Source: Glaciimonas soli (GTDB lineage: Bacteria > Pseudomonadota > Gammaproteobacteria > Burkholderiales > Burkholderiaceae_D). From it: a stretch of DNA of 64,000 bases. The position numbers and the translations under genes are program-made. Positions 52,862 through 61,505 of this stretch are shown in pieces (position 1 is the first letter of the stretch; every line of letters starts with the position of its first letter). Where the stretch lies: assembly GCF_009497155.1 (NCBI RefSeq), contig NZ_WINI01000003.1, positions 310,001 to 374,000 of the forward strand, written 5' to 3'. Below the pieces are notes generated by a model. The model had not been told where the DNA came from and searched no databases. It saw only the letters and a program-made list of their open reading frames with translations.

Positions 52862-55228
52862 TCAAATCGATTGTGCCGCCATTTCTTCCACTGCTGTCAG
52901 TGCTTTCAAAATCGCCTCGCTCGTTGCTGGTGCTTGCAACGGCGGGTTAAAGCGATAGTCAGCAACGCTGGCAATCGCATCACGAATCGCGAAGAAAACC
53001 GAGAACGGCAACAATAATGGTGGTTCACCGACCGCTTTGGAACGGTGAATACTGTCGGCGACGTTACGGTTTTTGAATAAATTAGTGCGGAAATCTTTCG
53101 GGCAATCGGAGACGCCGGGAATCTTGTAAGTCGAAGGTGCATGCGTCATCAATTTGCCGTCTTTGTTCCACCATAATTCTTCAGTCGTCAGCCAACCCAT
53201 GCCTTGTATGAACGCACCTTCAACCTGACCGATATCAATCGCCGGATTCAACGAGTTACCGGCATCGTATAAAGAATCTGCGCGCAGCAATCTCCATTCG
53301 CCAGTGAGCGTATCAACGATCACTTCGGAAACCGATGCGCCGTAGGCGTAATACGAGAACGGGCTGCCGTTCATGGTCTTGGAGTCCCATGACAAACCGG
53401 GCGTTGCATAGAATCCGTCCGACCACAATTGCACACGTGCCAAATAGGCTTTTTGCGCCAGATCAGCAAAGCTCATGCTGTGCTCGCCGAGCTGGATAAA
53501 ACCCGCTGCGAAAGTAACTGCGGTGACTTCACCGTTGTGCAATTTGGCGAAAAATTCGGCCAGACGTTGACGGATTTTGTTCGCGGCATCTTGCGCTGCC
53601 TTGCCATTCAAATCGGCACCAGTCGACGCGGCAGTTGCCGATGTGTTGGCGATCTTGCTGGTGTCGGTTGCGCTGACGCGCACGTTTTCCAGTGGCACAC
53701 CCAATTCGTGCGCAACCACCTGCGCTACCTTGGTATTGACGCCTTGACCCATTTCTGTGCCGCCGTGATTGACCAATACGGAACCATCGGTGTAGACATG
53801 GACCAAAGCACCGGCTTGATTCAAATGCGTCACGTTGAAAGCGATACCGAATTTAAGCGGTGTCAGTGCCAGGCCTTTTTTCAAGACCGGACTAGTCGCA
53901 TTAAACGCAGCAATGTCCATACGGCGTTGACGATATTCACTGGTATCTTCTAACTCAGCAACCAATTCGTGGATAACGTTATCGACTACTTTTTGACCGT
54001 ACTGCGTAACGTTGCGGCCTTCTTCATCGTTGCGACCATAGAAATTGACTTTACGAATATCGAGTGCATCGCGACCTAAATTACGAGCGATTTCATCAAC
54101 GATATATTCAATCGCAATCGCGCCTTGCGGGCCACCGAAACCGCGGAAAGCAGTATTCGATTGCGTATTGGTTTTACCGCATGCTGCACGAATATCAACA
54201 TCAGATAAGTAGTAAGTGTTATCGAAATGACAGACAGCGCGTGTCGCCACTGGTGCCGACAAGTCGGCAGAGAATCCGGCACGACTCACCATATCTACCT
54301 TGGCGGCGAGAATCAGACCATTGTCGTCGTAACCGACTTCGTAATCGTAATGGAAGCAGTGACGTTTGCCGGTGACGATCATGTCGTCGTCACGGTCGGC
54401 GCGCAATTTAACCGGGCGCTTCAGCTTCTGTGCGCACACTGCCGCGACGCAAGCCCATAATCCTGATTGCGATTCTTTACCGCCGAAACCACCGCCCATG
54501 CGACGGCATTCGACCACGATGTTGTGTGCATGCAAACCCAACGCGTGGGCGACGTGATGCTGCATTTCCGATGGATGTTGGGTAGAACATAGCACCAACA
54601 TGCCGTTACCTTCTTTTGGAATAGCGTAGGAAATCTGACCTTCCAGATAGAACTGTTCCTGACCGCCGACCAGCAATTCGCCTTTGACGACATGCGCCGC
54701 CTTTTCGAATGCTTGCTTTACATCGCCGCGTGCCAGATGCATCGGAGGCAACACATAAGATTTCGCCGCATGTGCTGCTTGCGGTGTCAGAATTGCTGGC
54801 AATTCCTCATAATCAATCACCACTTTACGCACTGCACGGCGGGCATTATCGTGGCTATCGGCGACGACCGCAAAAATCGGTTGTCCAATGTACTGCACCA
54901 AACCATCGGCCAGAATCGGATCGTCATGAATGATCGCGCCACAATCATTAACCCCGGGAATGTCGCTAGCCAGAAGCACATCGACCACGCCGACAGCAGA
55001 ACGTACCGCGTCCAGATTAATCGAACGTATCCTGGCGTGTGCTTTTTGTGATAAGCCGAGTGCCGCATGCAAAGTGCCTTGTGATTCAGCGATGTCATCG
55101 GTGTAAGTGGCTTCACCAACCACGTGCAAAATTGCCGATTCATGCGGATGTGACTTGCCGACTTCCTTCCATGCGGAAGTATCAGTAGGGTTCAAGGCTT
55201 TCAAGAAAGCATCATTTTGCGTATTCAT
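52862..55228 (-). CDS. xdhB: Xanthine dehydrogenase molybdopterin-binding subunit XdhB
   Basis: This 788-residue large subunit holds the molybdenum cofactor. The N-terminal part has GKSHPHESAILHVVGEATYTDDIAESQGTLHAALGLS. GGQEQFYLEGQISYAIP and the substrate pocket CRRMGGGFGGKESQSG follow. Further on are NTAFRGFGGPQGAIAIEYIVDEIA and HGGTEMGQGVNTKVAQVVAHELG. The catalytic glutamate is in AVGEPPLLLPFSVFFAIRDAI (Glu735). With XdhA it oxidises hypoxanthine or xanthine to urate. It follows xdhA by 100 bases on the same strand. Confidence 0.96.
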   Translation of the reverse strand: MNTQNDAFLKALNPTDTSAWKEVGKSHPHESAILHVVGEATYTDDIAESQGTLHAALGLSQKAHARIRSINLDAVRSAVGVVDVLLASDIPGVNDCGAIIHDDPILADGLVQYIGQPIFAVVADSHDNARRAVRKVVIDYEELPAILTPQAAHAAKSYVLPPMHLARGDVKQAFEKAAHVVKGELLVGGQEQFYLEGQISYAIPKEGNGMLVLCSTQHPSEMQHHVAHALGLHAHNIVVECRRMGGGFGGKESQSGLWACVAAVCAQKLKRPVKLRADRDDDMIVTGKRHCFHYDYEVGYDDNGLILAAKVDMVSRAGFSADLSAPVATRAVCHFDNTYYLSDVDIRAACGKTNTQSNTAFRGFGGPQGAIAIEYIVDEIARNLGRDALDIRKVNFYGRNDEEGRNVTQYGQKVVDNVIHELVAELEDTSEYRQRRMDIAAFNATSPVLKKGLALTPLKFGIAFNVTHLNQAGALVHVYTDGSVLVNHGGTEMGQGVNTKVAQVVAHELGVPLENVRVSATDTSKIANTSATAASTGADLNGKAAQDAANKIRQRLAEFFAKLHNGEVTAVTFAAGFIQLGEHSMSFADLAQKAYLARVQLWSDGFYATPGLSWDSKTMNGSPFSYYAYGASVSEVIVDTLTGEWRLLRADSLYDAGNSLNPAIDIGQVEGAFIQGMGWLTTEELWWNKDGKLMTHAPSTYKIPGVSDCPKDFRTNLFKNRNVADSIHRSKAVGEPPLLLPFSVFFAIRDAIASVADYRFNPPLQAPATSEAILKALTAVEEMAAQSI

Positions 55229-55328
55229 ATTCGTCTCGGTCTTTTACTCAGTCTTTTACTCGGTTTTTTCGCAGTATTTCGCAGCTTTTATTCAGGACTG
55301 CATTCTTAGAACATTCTCAGATCGTCCG

Positions 55329-56930
55329 TTAAGCGAACGCATAAGCGTTTACTTGCTCGGTTTGCAACGGCGCATCAACCCGCGTTTCCAACCAGAAGCG
55401 ACGTAATAGATTTTGCGCTGTTTTCATGCGGTAGGTGTTCGAAGCACGCATGTCGGATAATGGGATGTAATCTTCAGCCATCAATACCATCGCCGCTTTC
55501 AGATTAGCTTCGCTCCAGACTTGACCGAGCAATGCAGCTTCTGCTTTCGCGGCGCGCTTCGGGGTTGCGGCCATACCGCCGAAAGCGATGCGAATTGCTG
55601 CCACTTTATCGTCCTCAAGCGCGATAGAAAACGCTGCGCAGACCGCAGAGATATCCTGATCAAAACGTTTTGCCAGTTTGTAGGTACGGAACTGAATCGC
55701 TTTACTTGGTAACGGCACACGTACGGCCTCAACGAATTCTTCCGGGCGCATGTCTTTTTTCATGTAGTCCAGATATAGCGCTTCCAATGGCATGATGCGT
55801 TGGCCTTCTGGACCGCGTAAAACCACTTCCGCGCCCAGTGCGATCAGCCAAGGTGGCGAGTCACCAATCGGCGAACCGTTAGCCACATTGCCGCCCAAGG
55901 TACCCGCGTTACGAATCGGTAGCGAAGCAAAACGCTGCCACATTTCGTTCAATTCCGGATAGTGTGCAGCGAGAGCGGCATAAGCATCGTTCAATGTCAC
56001 GCCGGCACCGATTTCAATTTTGCCGCTGCCGGTAGTGGCAACGGTTGCCAGTTCACTCACTTGACCCAGGAAAATGATATCGCCTAAATCACGCATTTGT
56101 TTGGTAACCCACAGACCGACGTCAGTGGAGCCGGCCAGCATTCGCGCGGTTGGATTTGCAGCGCGCACTTCTACCAATTGTGCCAAAGTACGTGGCGCAT
56201 AGAAAGTTTGGGTGCCATGTTTATAGACAAACATCTCTTCGCGCTGTAATCCTTGCAACGCTTGCTGCAAAGTGGCGCGATCAAAACTCACCGCTGGCAA
56301 TTCACCCATGCGGTGTGCAGCATCAATGATCGGACGATAGCCGGTGCAACGGCATAGATTGCCGGAGAGGGCGATGTCGATGGTTTTACGCGCTAACGGT
56401 TGATGTGCCGGTTGTGTGCCGGATTTGCTTGAGCATGCGCCCGATGAAGCACAAGATGGTGCCTGGCTGCCATCGTTCTTCAAATACAGATCCCACAACG
56501 ACATCACGAAACCCGGCGTGCAGAAGCCGCATTGCGAGCCGTGGCATTCCACCATGGCTTGTTGCACAGGATGCAAAATTTCTTCTTTTTGCGCATTTGT
56601 TTGTTTCAGATCTTCGACCGTAAACAACGCTTTGCCATCCAACGTAGGCAAAAACTGGATACAGGAATTGACCGATTTCATCACCACGCCGTCCGGTCCC
56701 ATTTCACCGACGACCACGGTACATGCTCCGCAATCGCCTTCAGCACAACCTTCTTTAGTACCGGTGCAATGCAAATCTTCACGCAGATGCTGCAAGATGG
56801 TACGGGTTGGCGCCGCCTGATCAACACTGTGCACTTCACCACGGTAAAAGAAGCGAATAGGGCTGGTGCTGGTGTTTGCAGTATGTTCAGAATGAATTTG
56901 CGGGGCGAGCGTAGACACGAGAGTCTCCAA
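55329..56930 (-). CDS. xdhA: Xanthine dehydrogenase small subunit XdhA (2Fe-2S, FAD)
   Basis: This 533-residue small subunit has two [2Fe-2S] domains and a FAD domain. The plant-type cluster uses Cys62, 67, 70 and 90 (GCAEGDCGAC...C). The second uses Cys134, 137, 193 and 195 (CGFCTPG ... LCRCTGYRPI). The FAD domain has LAGSTDVGLWVTKQMRDLGDIIFLG and FASLPIRNAGTLGGNVANGSPIGDSPPWLIALGAEV. Electrons pass from XdhB through the clusters to FAD and NAD. Unusual is a Ser/Cys-rich insertion of about 25 residues (around 153-178, with Cys160 and Cys166) between the two cysteine pairs of the second cluster. It is the first gene of the purine operon. Confidence 0.95.
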   Translation of the reverse strand: METLVSTLAPQIHSEHTANTSTSPIRFFYRGEVHSVDQAAPTRTILQHLREDLHCTGTKEGCAEGDCGACTVVVGEMGPDGVVMKSVNSCIQFLPTLDGKALFTVEDLKQTNAQKEEILHPVQQAMVECHGSQCGFCTPGFVMSLWDLYLKNDGSQAPSCASSGACSSKSGTQPAHQPLARKTIDIALSGNLCRCTGYRPIIDAAHRMGELPAVSFDRATLQQALQGLQREEMFVYKHGTQTFYAPRTLAQLVEVRAANPTARMLAGSTDVGLWVTKQMRDLGDIIFLGQVSELATVATTGSGKIEIGAGVTLNDAYAALAAHYPELNEMWQRFASLPIRNAGTLGGNVANGSPIGDSPPWLIALGAEVVLRGPEGQRIMPLEALYLDYMKKDMRPEEFVEAVRVPLPSKAIQFRTYKLAKRFDQDISAVCAAFSIALEDDKVAAIRIAFGGMAATPKRAAKAEAALLGQVWSEANLKAAMVLMAEDYIPLSDMRASNTYRMKTAQNLLRRFWLETRVDAPLQTEQVNAYAFA

Positions 56931-57475
56931 TGTGGTTTATTTATGGTTGCAGGTTAGCAGCCACGTCAGCCCTGTGCGTAGCAGACAAATGATGTTGAGT
57001 ATTTACAGAATGAAATAGCATATGCAATTTTCGCCCTATAGAGACTTGCCAAAATGACGCCCGGCTTTCCGATCTTGTTTTTGATGTATTAATTCGTGTA
57101 TTAATTAGACAAATAATTTAGTCAATTAATGCATGTATAAAAACAAAAAATTGCATCGCGGAATACGTGCTTTTAGCAGCTATTTACCTATACAGCCTCA
57201 GGGGATACACCGCAATAAATATCATCCGATTGAAATAATAATTATTTCAAATATGGAATGTTTGATATTACAATCTAGCCGACATTAACATTGTCATAAG
57301 GCATCATATTTTGACCGACCTTATGCACCGCGTTAGTCAAAAATTTCTGGAAAAAGTAGGTGAGGCAGTTGTAGCTTGGTTGTAACTTAATTTTGGCTTA
57401 GTTATAACTTTATTGCTAGTTTAGCTAACTTACTACCGCCACCACCTCTTTCACGTGACCCTCAAGGAGACGACT
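56931..57475. promoter_or_regulatory. Divergent A+T-rich intergenic region between xdhA and the purine permease gene
   Basis: These 545 bases hold no gene. The region is much richer in A+T than the flanking genes. I see a near-palindrome around 57096-57124 (TTAATTAGAC and GTCAATTAA), a short palindrome at 57232-57248 (GAAATAA-TAA-TTATTTC), and a partly repeated segment around 57370-57420 (TAGCTTGGTTGTAACTT and TGGCTTAGTTATAACTT). These are plausible operators for shared control of the two purine units, but no specific regulator box could be assigned. The permease ribosome site (AAGGAG) is at 57463-57468. Confidence 0.5.
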
Positions 57476-58777
57476 ATGCAGTTCCTCGACAATTTCTTTA
57501 AAATAAAAGAAAGCGGTAGCGATATTCGCACCGAATTAATTGCCGGATTAACCACCTTCTTGACGATGGCCTATATCATCTTCGTCAATCCTTCCATTCT
57601 TGGCGATGCGGGCATGCCCAAAGATGCGGTGTTCGTTGCCACTTGTGTGGCCGCCGCGATTGGCACCTTGATTATGGCAATGTATGCCAATTACCCGATC
57701 GCACTGGCACCGGGCATGGGACTCAACGCTTACTTTGCCTATGCTGTTGTCAAAGGCATGGGCGTGCCTTGGGAAGTCGCGCTGGGCGCGGTATTTATTT
57801 CCGGCTGTTTGTTCATCATTATCAGCCTGGTCGGCGTTCGAGAAGTGATAGTCAACGGCATTCCTCCCTCGATCCGAATTTCCATTACCGCCGGTATCGG
57901 CTTGTTTCTTGGTTTGATTGCCTTGAAAAGCGCTGGCATCGTTGCCGCCAATCCTGCCACTTATGTGACCTTGGGCGACCTGCATAAAATGCCAGCAATT
58001 TTGGCGATTATCGGTTTCATTACCATCGTGGTACTCGACAAACTGAAAGTCAAAGGCGCGATCTTGATCGGTATTCTCGCCATAACGATACTGAGTTTCT
58101 TCATCGGTGATAACAAATTCATGGGCGTGTTCTCCACACCGCCTTCGATAACACCAACCTTGTTCAAACTGGATATCAAGGGCGCATTCAATATGGGAAT
58201 ATTGAATATCGTTCTGGTGTTCTTCCTGGTTGAATTGTTTGATGCCACAGGTACTTTGATGGGAGTTGCCAGCCGCGCCGGATTACTCAAAGACGGCAAA
58301 ATGCCGCGTCTGAACAAAGCGCTGCTAGCCGACAGTACCGCGATTGTTGCCGGTACGATGTTAGGGACTTCAAGCACCACTGCTTATGTTGAAAGCGCCG
58401 CAGGTGTACAAGCAGGTGGCCGTACTGGCTTGACCGCATTGACGGTGGGCGTATTGTTCCTGGCCAGCTTGTTCGTCGCACCACTGGCTGGCGCCGTACC
58501 AAGTTACGCTACCGCACCAGCATTGTTTTATGTCGCTTGTCTGATGCTGCGTGAAGTCACACATCTGAATTGGGAAGACACCACGGAAAGCGTACCTGCT
58601 GTGATCACCGTGTTGATGATGCCTTTCACTTACTCAATCGCCAACGGTATTGCTTTCGGTTTCATCGCCTATGCCGCCTTGAAATTACTGACAGGTCAAT
58701 ACAAACAAGTGAAGCTGATCGTGTGGATTATTGCTGCTGTGTTCCTGTTTAAGTATATTCACTTGGGTGGGGATTGA
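57476..58777 (+). CDS. NCS2-family purine (adenine/guanine/hypoxanthine) permease
   Basis: This 433-residue inner-membrane transporter belongs to the AzgA/GhxP-like branch (COG2252). It starts FLDNFFKIKESGSDIRTELIAGLTTFLTMAYIIFVNPSILGDAGMP and has GLNAYFAYAVVKGMGVPWEVALGAVFISG. FFLVELFDATGTLMGVASRAGLL and GTMLGTSSTTAYVESAAGVQAGGRTGLTAL are the substrate-binding motifs of the group. The ATG at 57476 has AAGGAG 7 bases upstream, and an in-frame start at 57455 lacks one. It is divergent from xdhAB-xdhC-guaD, so it probably imports the purines they degrade. A strong terminator follows. Confidence 0.95.
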   Translation: MQFLDNFFKIKESGSDIRTELIAGLTTFLTMAYIIFVNPSILGDAGMPKDAVFVATCVAAAIGTLIMAMYANYPIALAPGMGLNAYFAYAVVKGMGVPWEVALGAVFISGCLFIIISLVGVREVIVNGIPPSIRISITAGIGLFLGLIALKSAGIVAANPATYVTLGDLHKMPAILAIIGFITIVVLDKLKVKGAILIGILAITILSFFIGDNKFMGVFSTPPSITPTLFKLDIKGAFNMGILNIVLVFFLVELFDATGTLMGVASRAGLLKDGKMPRLNKALLADSTAIVAGTMLGTSSTTAYVESAAGVQAGGRTGLTALTVGVLFLASLFVAPLAGAVPSYATAPALFYVACLMLREVTHLNWEDTTESVPAVITVLMMPFTYSIANGIAFGFIAYAALKLLTGQYKQVKLIVWIIAAVFLFKYIHLGGD

Positions 58778-58803
58778 GCGATAGTTTCAGTTGATACATC
58801 AAT

Positions 58804-58834
58804 AAAAAGGAGCGTTTTGAACGCTCCTTTTTTT
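58804..58834 (+). terminator. Intrinsic terminator after the purine permease gene
   Basis: AAAAAGGAGCGTT pairs with AACGCTCCTTTTT over a 3-base loop and runs into a T7 tract. It lies 26 bases after the permease stop. The rest of the gap up to 59089 contains no gene that I can support. Confidence 0.95.
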
Positions 58835-59089
58835 GTACTTTTTTTAGGTAGTCCCACCTCAGAAAACTCCACCTTTCGCAACAAATCTTGTTTGAGTTCT
58901 GACTCTTGATAGTAACGATTTTTGTCGCTATCACCCGCGTTCGAATCGACTGAACTGGCATACAAAATGTCATGAGAAATTTCACCGTTATTGCGGTTGC
59001 TTAAAATTTCAACACTACTGCACTAATTTTTACGTCTGGATGATCCACCTAAAGTAGAATAAGAATTTCCAAATTAATAATTAAATTCC

Positions 59090-60289
59090 ATGGATCAACT
59101 TCAAACACCGAAATTGAAAGAGGCGGTACGAGCTGTTACCAAATCGTCGAAACTGGCAAGAGCTGTAGGAGACACTGGCAATTTGCTTAAAGAGAGCGGC
59201 GAAATTCGCCCTGGCAAAGGAATGGTAACCAGCATCGTGGCGCTAACTTTGAGTTTCTTGAGTTTGCTCGGCGTTATGGCTTTTCATTTCCCTCAATATC
59301 TGACAACACCTGAATTGCGTCATATGTATTCGGTAGAAGTCATGCGCAAAGTTTTGTTTGCTGCGTTACTGGTGGCTGGTGCTTTATCGGTTGGTAATCT
59401 GATATTAGGTCAAAAACGCAGCTTCAATGCAGTGGCATTTTTGATGGTGTTAGTTGCCGTATTTTTTGGTGGTTCACGTGTGCCGGTGGGGAATTTCCCT
59501 GACCATACACCGTACATCGGTCTTGATTGGTTTATCGTCGATCTACTCGGTTCGACTATTATTTTTATCGTGATCGAAAAACTCTTCCCACTCTATAAAA
59601 AGCAAGCCGTATTCCGCAAGGAATGGCAAACCGATATGGTACATTTTGCTGTCAATCATTTCATTATTGGTCTGGCGTTGTTAGTAGTTAACTTTTTTAT
59701 TCATAGAATTTTCGGCTGGATGGTACATGCCGATTTTCAAGTAATGATCGCAAGTATCCCGGTTTTACCACAGCTATTTTTATGTATCCTGGTTGCTGAT
59801 TTGATGCAATATGGCGCGCATAGGGCATATCACGAAATACCATTTTTCTGGCGCTTTCATGCCGTCCATCACAGCGTCAAAACCATGGATTGGCTAGCTG
59901 GCTCTCGCCAACACATGCTGGAACTGATCACGACACGTGTATTAGTTTTAGGTCCATTGTTTGTTCTCGGCTTTGATAAGTCTGTCGTTGACATGTATAT
60001 CATCGTCGTCGGCTTTCAAGCTGTGTTTAATCATTCCAATGTACATTTGCCGTGGGGTCCGTTGAAATATATTTTTGTGACGCCTGATTTCCATCACTGG
60101 CACCATTCGTCTGAAGCTGAGGCAATTGATAAGAACTACGCAGCACATTTCGCATTTATTGATTACTTCCTCGGTACCGCAGTGAAATCAACTCGCGCAT
60201 TCCCGGAGGAATACGGCGTCGTCGGTGATTACATGCCTGATGGCTTTTTGAAGCAGCAAGCTTTCCCGTTCAAAAAACAGCCAGAGTAA
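59090..60289 (+). CDS. Sterol desaturase/fatty acid hydroxylase superfamily protein
   Basis: This 399-residue membrane protein has several hydrophobic segments (VALTLSFLSLLGVMAFHF; VLFAALLVAGALSVGNLIL; HFIIGLALLVVNFFI). The histidine-rich di-iron motifs are HRAYH, then HAVHHS, then HHWHHSSE, in the order of the superfamily. The middle segment FWRFHAVHHSVKTMDWLAGSRQHMLEL is typical. The enzyme inserts oxygen into a lipid or hydrocarbon, but the substrate is unknown. The long basic N-terminal region (about 50 residues) before the first helix is unusual. A weak hairpin AAAGGGAT/ATCCCTTT follows at 60315-60339. Confidence 0.88.
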   Translation: MDQLQTPKLKEAVRAVTKSSKLARAVGDTGNLLKESGEIRPGKGMVTSIVALTLSFLSLLGVMAFHFPQYLTTPELRHMYSVEVMRKVLFAALLVAGALSVGNLILGQKRSFNAVAFLMVLVAVFFGGSRVPVGNFPDHTPYIGLDWFIVDLLGSTIIFIVIEKLFPLYKKQAVFRKEWQTDMVHFAVNHFIIGLALLVVNFFIHRIFGWMVHADFQVMIASIPVLPQLFLCILVADLMQYGAHRAYHEIPFFWRFHAVHHSVKTMDWLAGSRQHMLELITTRVLVLGPLFVLGFDKSVVDMYIIVVGFQAVFNHSNVHLPWGPLKYIFVTPDFHHWHHSSEAEAIDKNYAAHFAFIDYFLGTAVKSTRAFPEEYGVVGDYMPDGFLKQQAFPFKKQPE

Positions 60290-60366
60290 ATCTCGACTTC
60301 AGTGCGCTTTGGCCAAAGGGATGTTAAAAATATCCCTTTCATCCCGCCACGCAGCAACCTCATCCA

Positions 60367-61002
60367 TCAAATCCCTTGCCAGCCCTGCACCCCAGTAAAC
60401 AGCGCCGTTGCGATCAACACCACACCAACCACCCGCGCAACTTTGATCGTTCCGCCTGGATTGGTCACAAACCAATGACTGGCACGACTAGATAGGATCG
60501 TGATGACGCCGTACACGCCAAACTGCGTCGATGTCGTAATCGCGCCAAGCGCGATCGCTTGTGCCCAGATCGGCTCTGCGCCTATCCGCAAAAACTGTGG
60601 AAAGATCGCCAGCATAAAGACGTAGGCTTTAGGATTGAGCAGACTGGTCAGCATCGCTTGCCGGAAAGTGATGGCGACTGGTGGCGCATGCTGTTGGCGC
60701 GTCATATGAAACACGGAATTACTGCGCAAAAATGACCATCCTATCCATGCTATATACGCGCCGCCAGCCAGTAACATCAGGTTGAATAAAGCCGGCCATA
60801 ATTTCAATACTGCGGCAATCCCCAAGGCACCCATAGTGATATGACAAACACCGCCAGCGACGATGCCGGCTACCGCCGCAAAGCCTGATCGACGCCCACC
60901 CACCAAAGAGCTGGCAAGCACAAAAGCCATGTCCATGCCCGGCAAGATGACGACGCCGAAAACAATCAGAAAGAACAACCAAAGATGTAAAGATGTTTGC
61001 AT
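60367..61002 (-). CDS. LysE/RhtB family amino acid exporter
   Basis: This 211-residue inner-membrane exporter has six helices. The N-terminus LHLWLFFLIVFGVVILPGMDMAFVLASSLVGGRRSGFAAVAGIVAGGVCHITMGALGIAAVLKL is the LysE signature (P-G-P-D-like PGMDM). FRQAMLTSLLNPKAYVFMLAIFPQF is the conserved N-P-K loop. AGGAG precedes the ATG at 61002. A decayed paralogue lies just upstream on the same strand, and a WYL regulator gene diverges beyond that. The amino acid exported is unknown. Confidence 0.92.
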   Translation of the reverse strand: MQTSLHLWLFFLIVFGVVILPGMDMAFVLASSLVGGRRSGFAAVAGIVAGGVCHITMGALGIAAVLKLWPALFNLMLLAGGAYIAWIGWSFLRSNSVFHMTRQQHAPPVAITFRQAMLTSLLNPKAYVFMLAIFPQFLRIGAEPIWAQAIALGAITTSTQFGVYGVITILSSRASHWFVTNPGGTIKVARVVGVVLIATALFTGVQGWQGI

Positions 61003-61059
61003 TTTTATCTCCTGAAGGGTGCAAAGTTATTCCAAATAATTAATTTAAAAAATGCCTGC

Positions 61060-61123
61060 GTCATCCTCGCGAACGCGGGGATCCAAATTGCACAACATGG
61101 ATTCCCGCGTTTGCGGGAAAGAC
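61060..61123. repeat. Family B REP-like inverted pair, copy 6 (reversed order)
   Basis: GTCATCCTCGCGAACGCGGGGATCC comes first and GGATTCCCGCGTTTGCGGGAAAGAC second, the same order as copy 3. It lies between the intact lysE gene and the lysE remnant, at the place where the tandem copy is broken. Confidence 0.88.
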
Positions 61124-61194
61124 GATGATTTTCAAGCCGGCTATTTTTTCTTATTTAATAAATAGTAATTTTTAAAAATCGAAGAAAACGAATT

Positions 61195-61396
61195 GCCATT
61201 TCAATATCGCAGCTACGCCTTATGCCCATACTGATAGTGCAAACACCACTACCGACGATGCCAGTAACCGCAGCAAATCCGGGACGACTTCTGCCAACCA
61301 AAATGAGAGCAAACCGGCAGCCATATCCAACCCCGGCAAGATGACGACGCCCAATGAGGTAATTAGAAACACCCAAAATGGTAAAAACTTATGCAT
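61195..61396 (-). pseudogene. Decayed LysE/RhtB family exporter, 5' remnant
   Basis: An AAGGAG site and ATG at 61396 begin MHKFLPFWVFLITSLGVVIL and continue PGLDMA, clearly matching the intact neighbour's start FFLIVFGVVILPGMDMA. The frame then shifts. In a second frame the homology continues as FALILVGRSRPGFAAVTGIVGSGVCTISMGI, against the neighbour's FVLASSLVGGRRSGFAAVAGIVAGGVCHITMGA, before it fades near 61195. Only the first 70-80 codons remain. It is a frameshifted, truncated tandem copy of the exporter gene. Confidence 0.85.
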
Positions 61397-61505
61397 TTCC
61401 CATCTCCTTACAACAGTGCCAACAAACAGTTTTTTTGGAACAGTTGTAAGGTTAAAGTTTATTTAGGGCATTATTTGTCCTATTTATCTGCTATTTTTCG
61501 TCTTT

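Noticed and set aside
58759-58985. Minus-strand open frame with a protein-like, hydrophilic sequence downstream of the purine permease
   Set aside because: It runs through the permease terminator, has no ATG or ribosome site (only a TTG), and no family is recognised.
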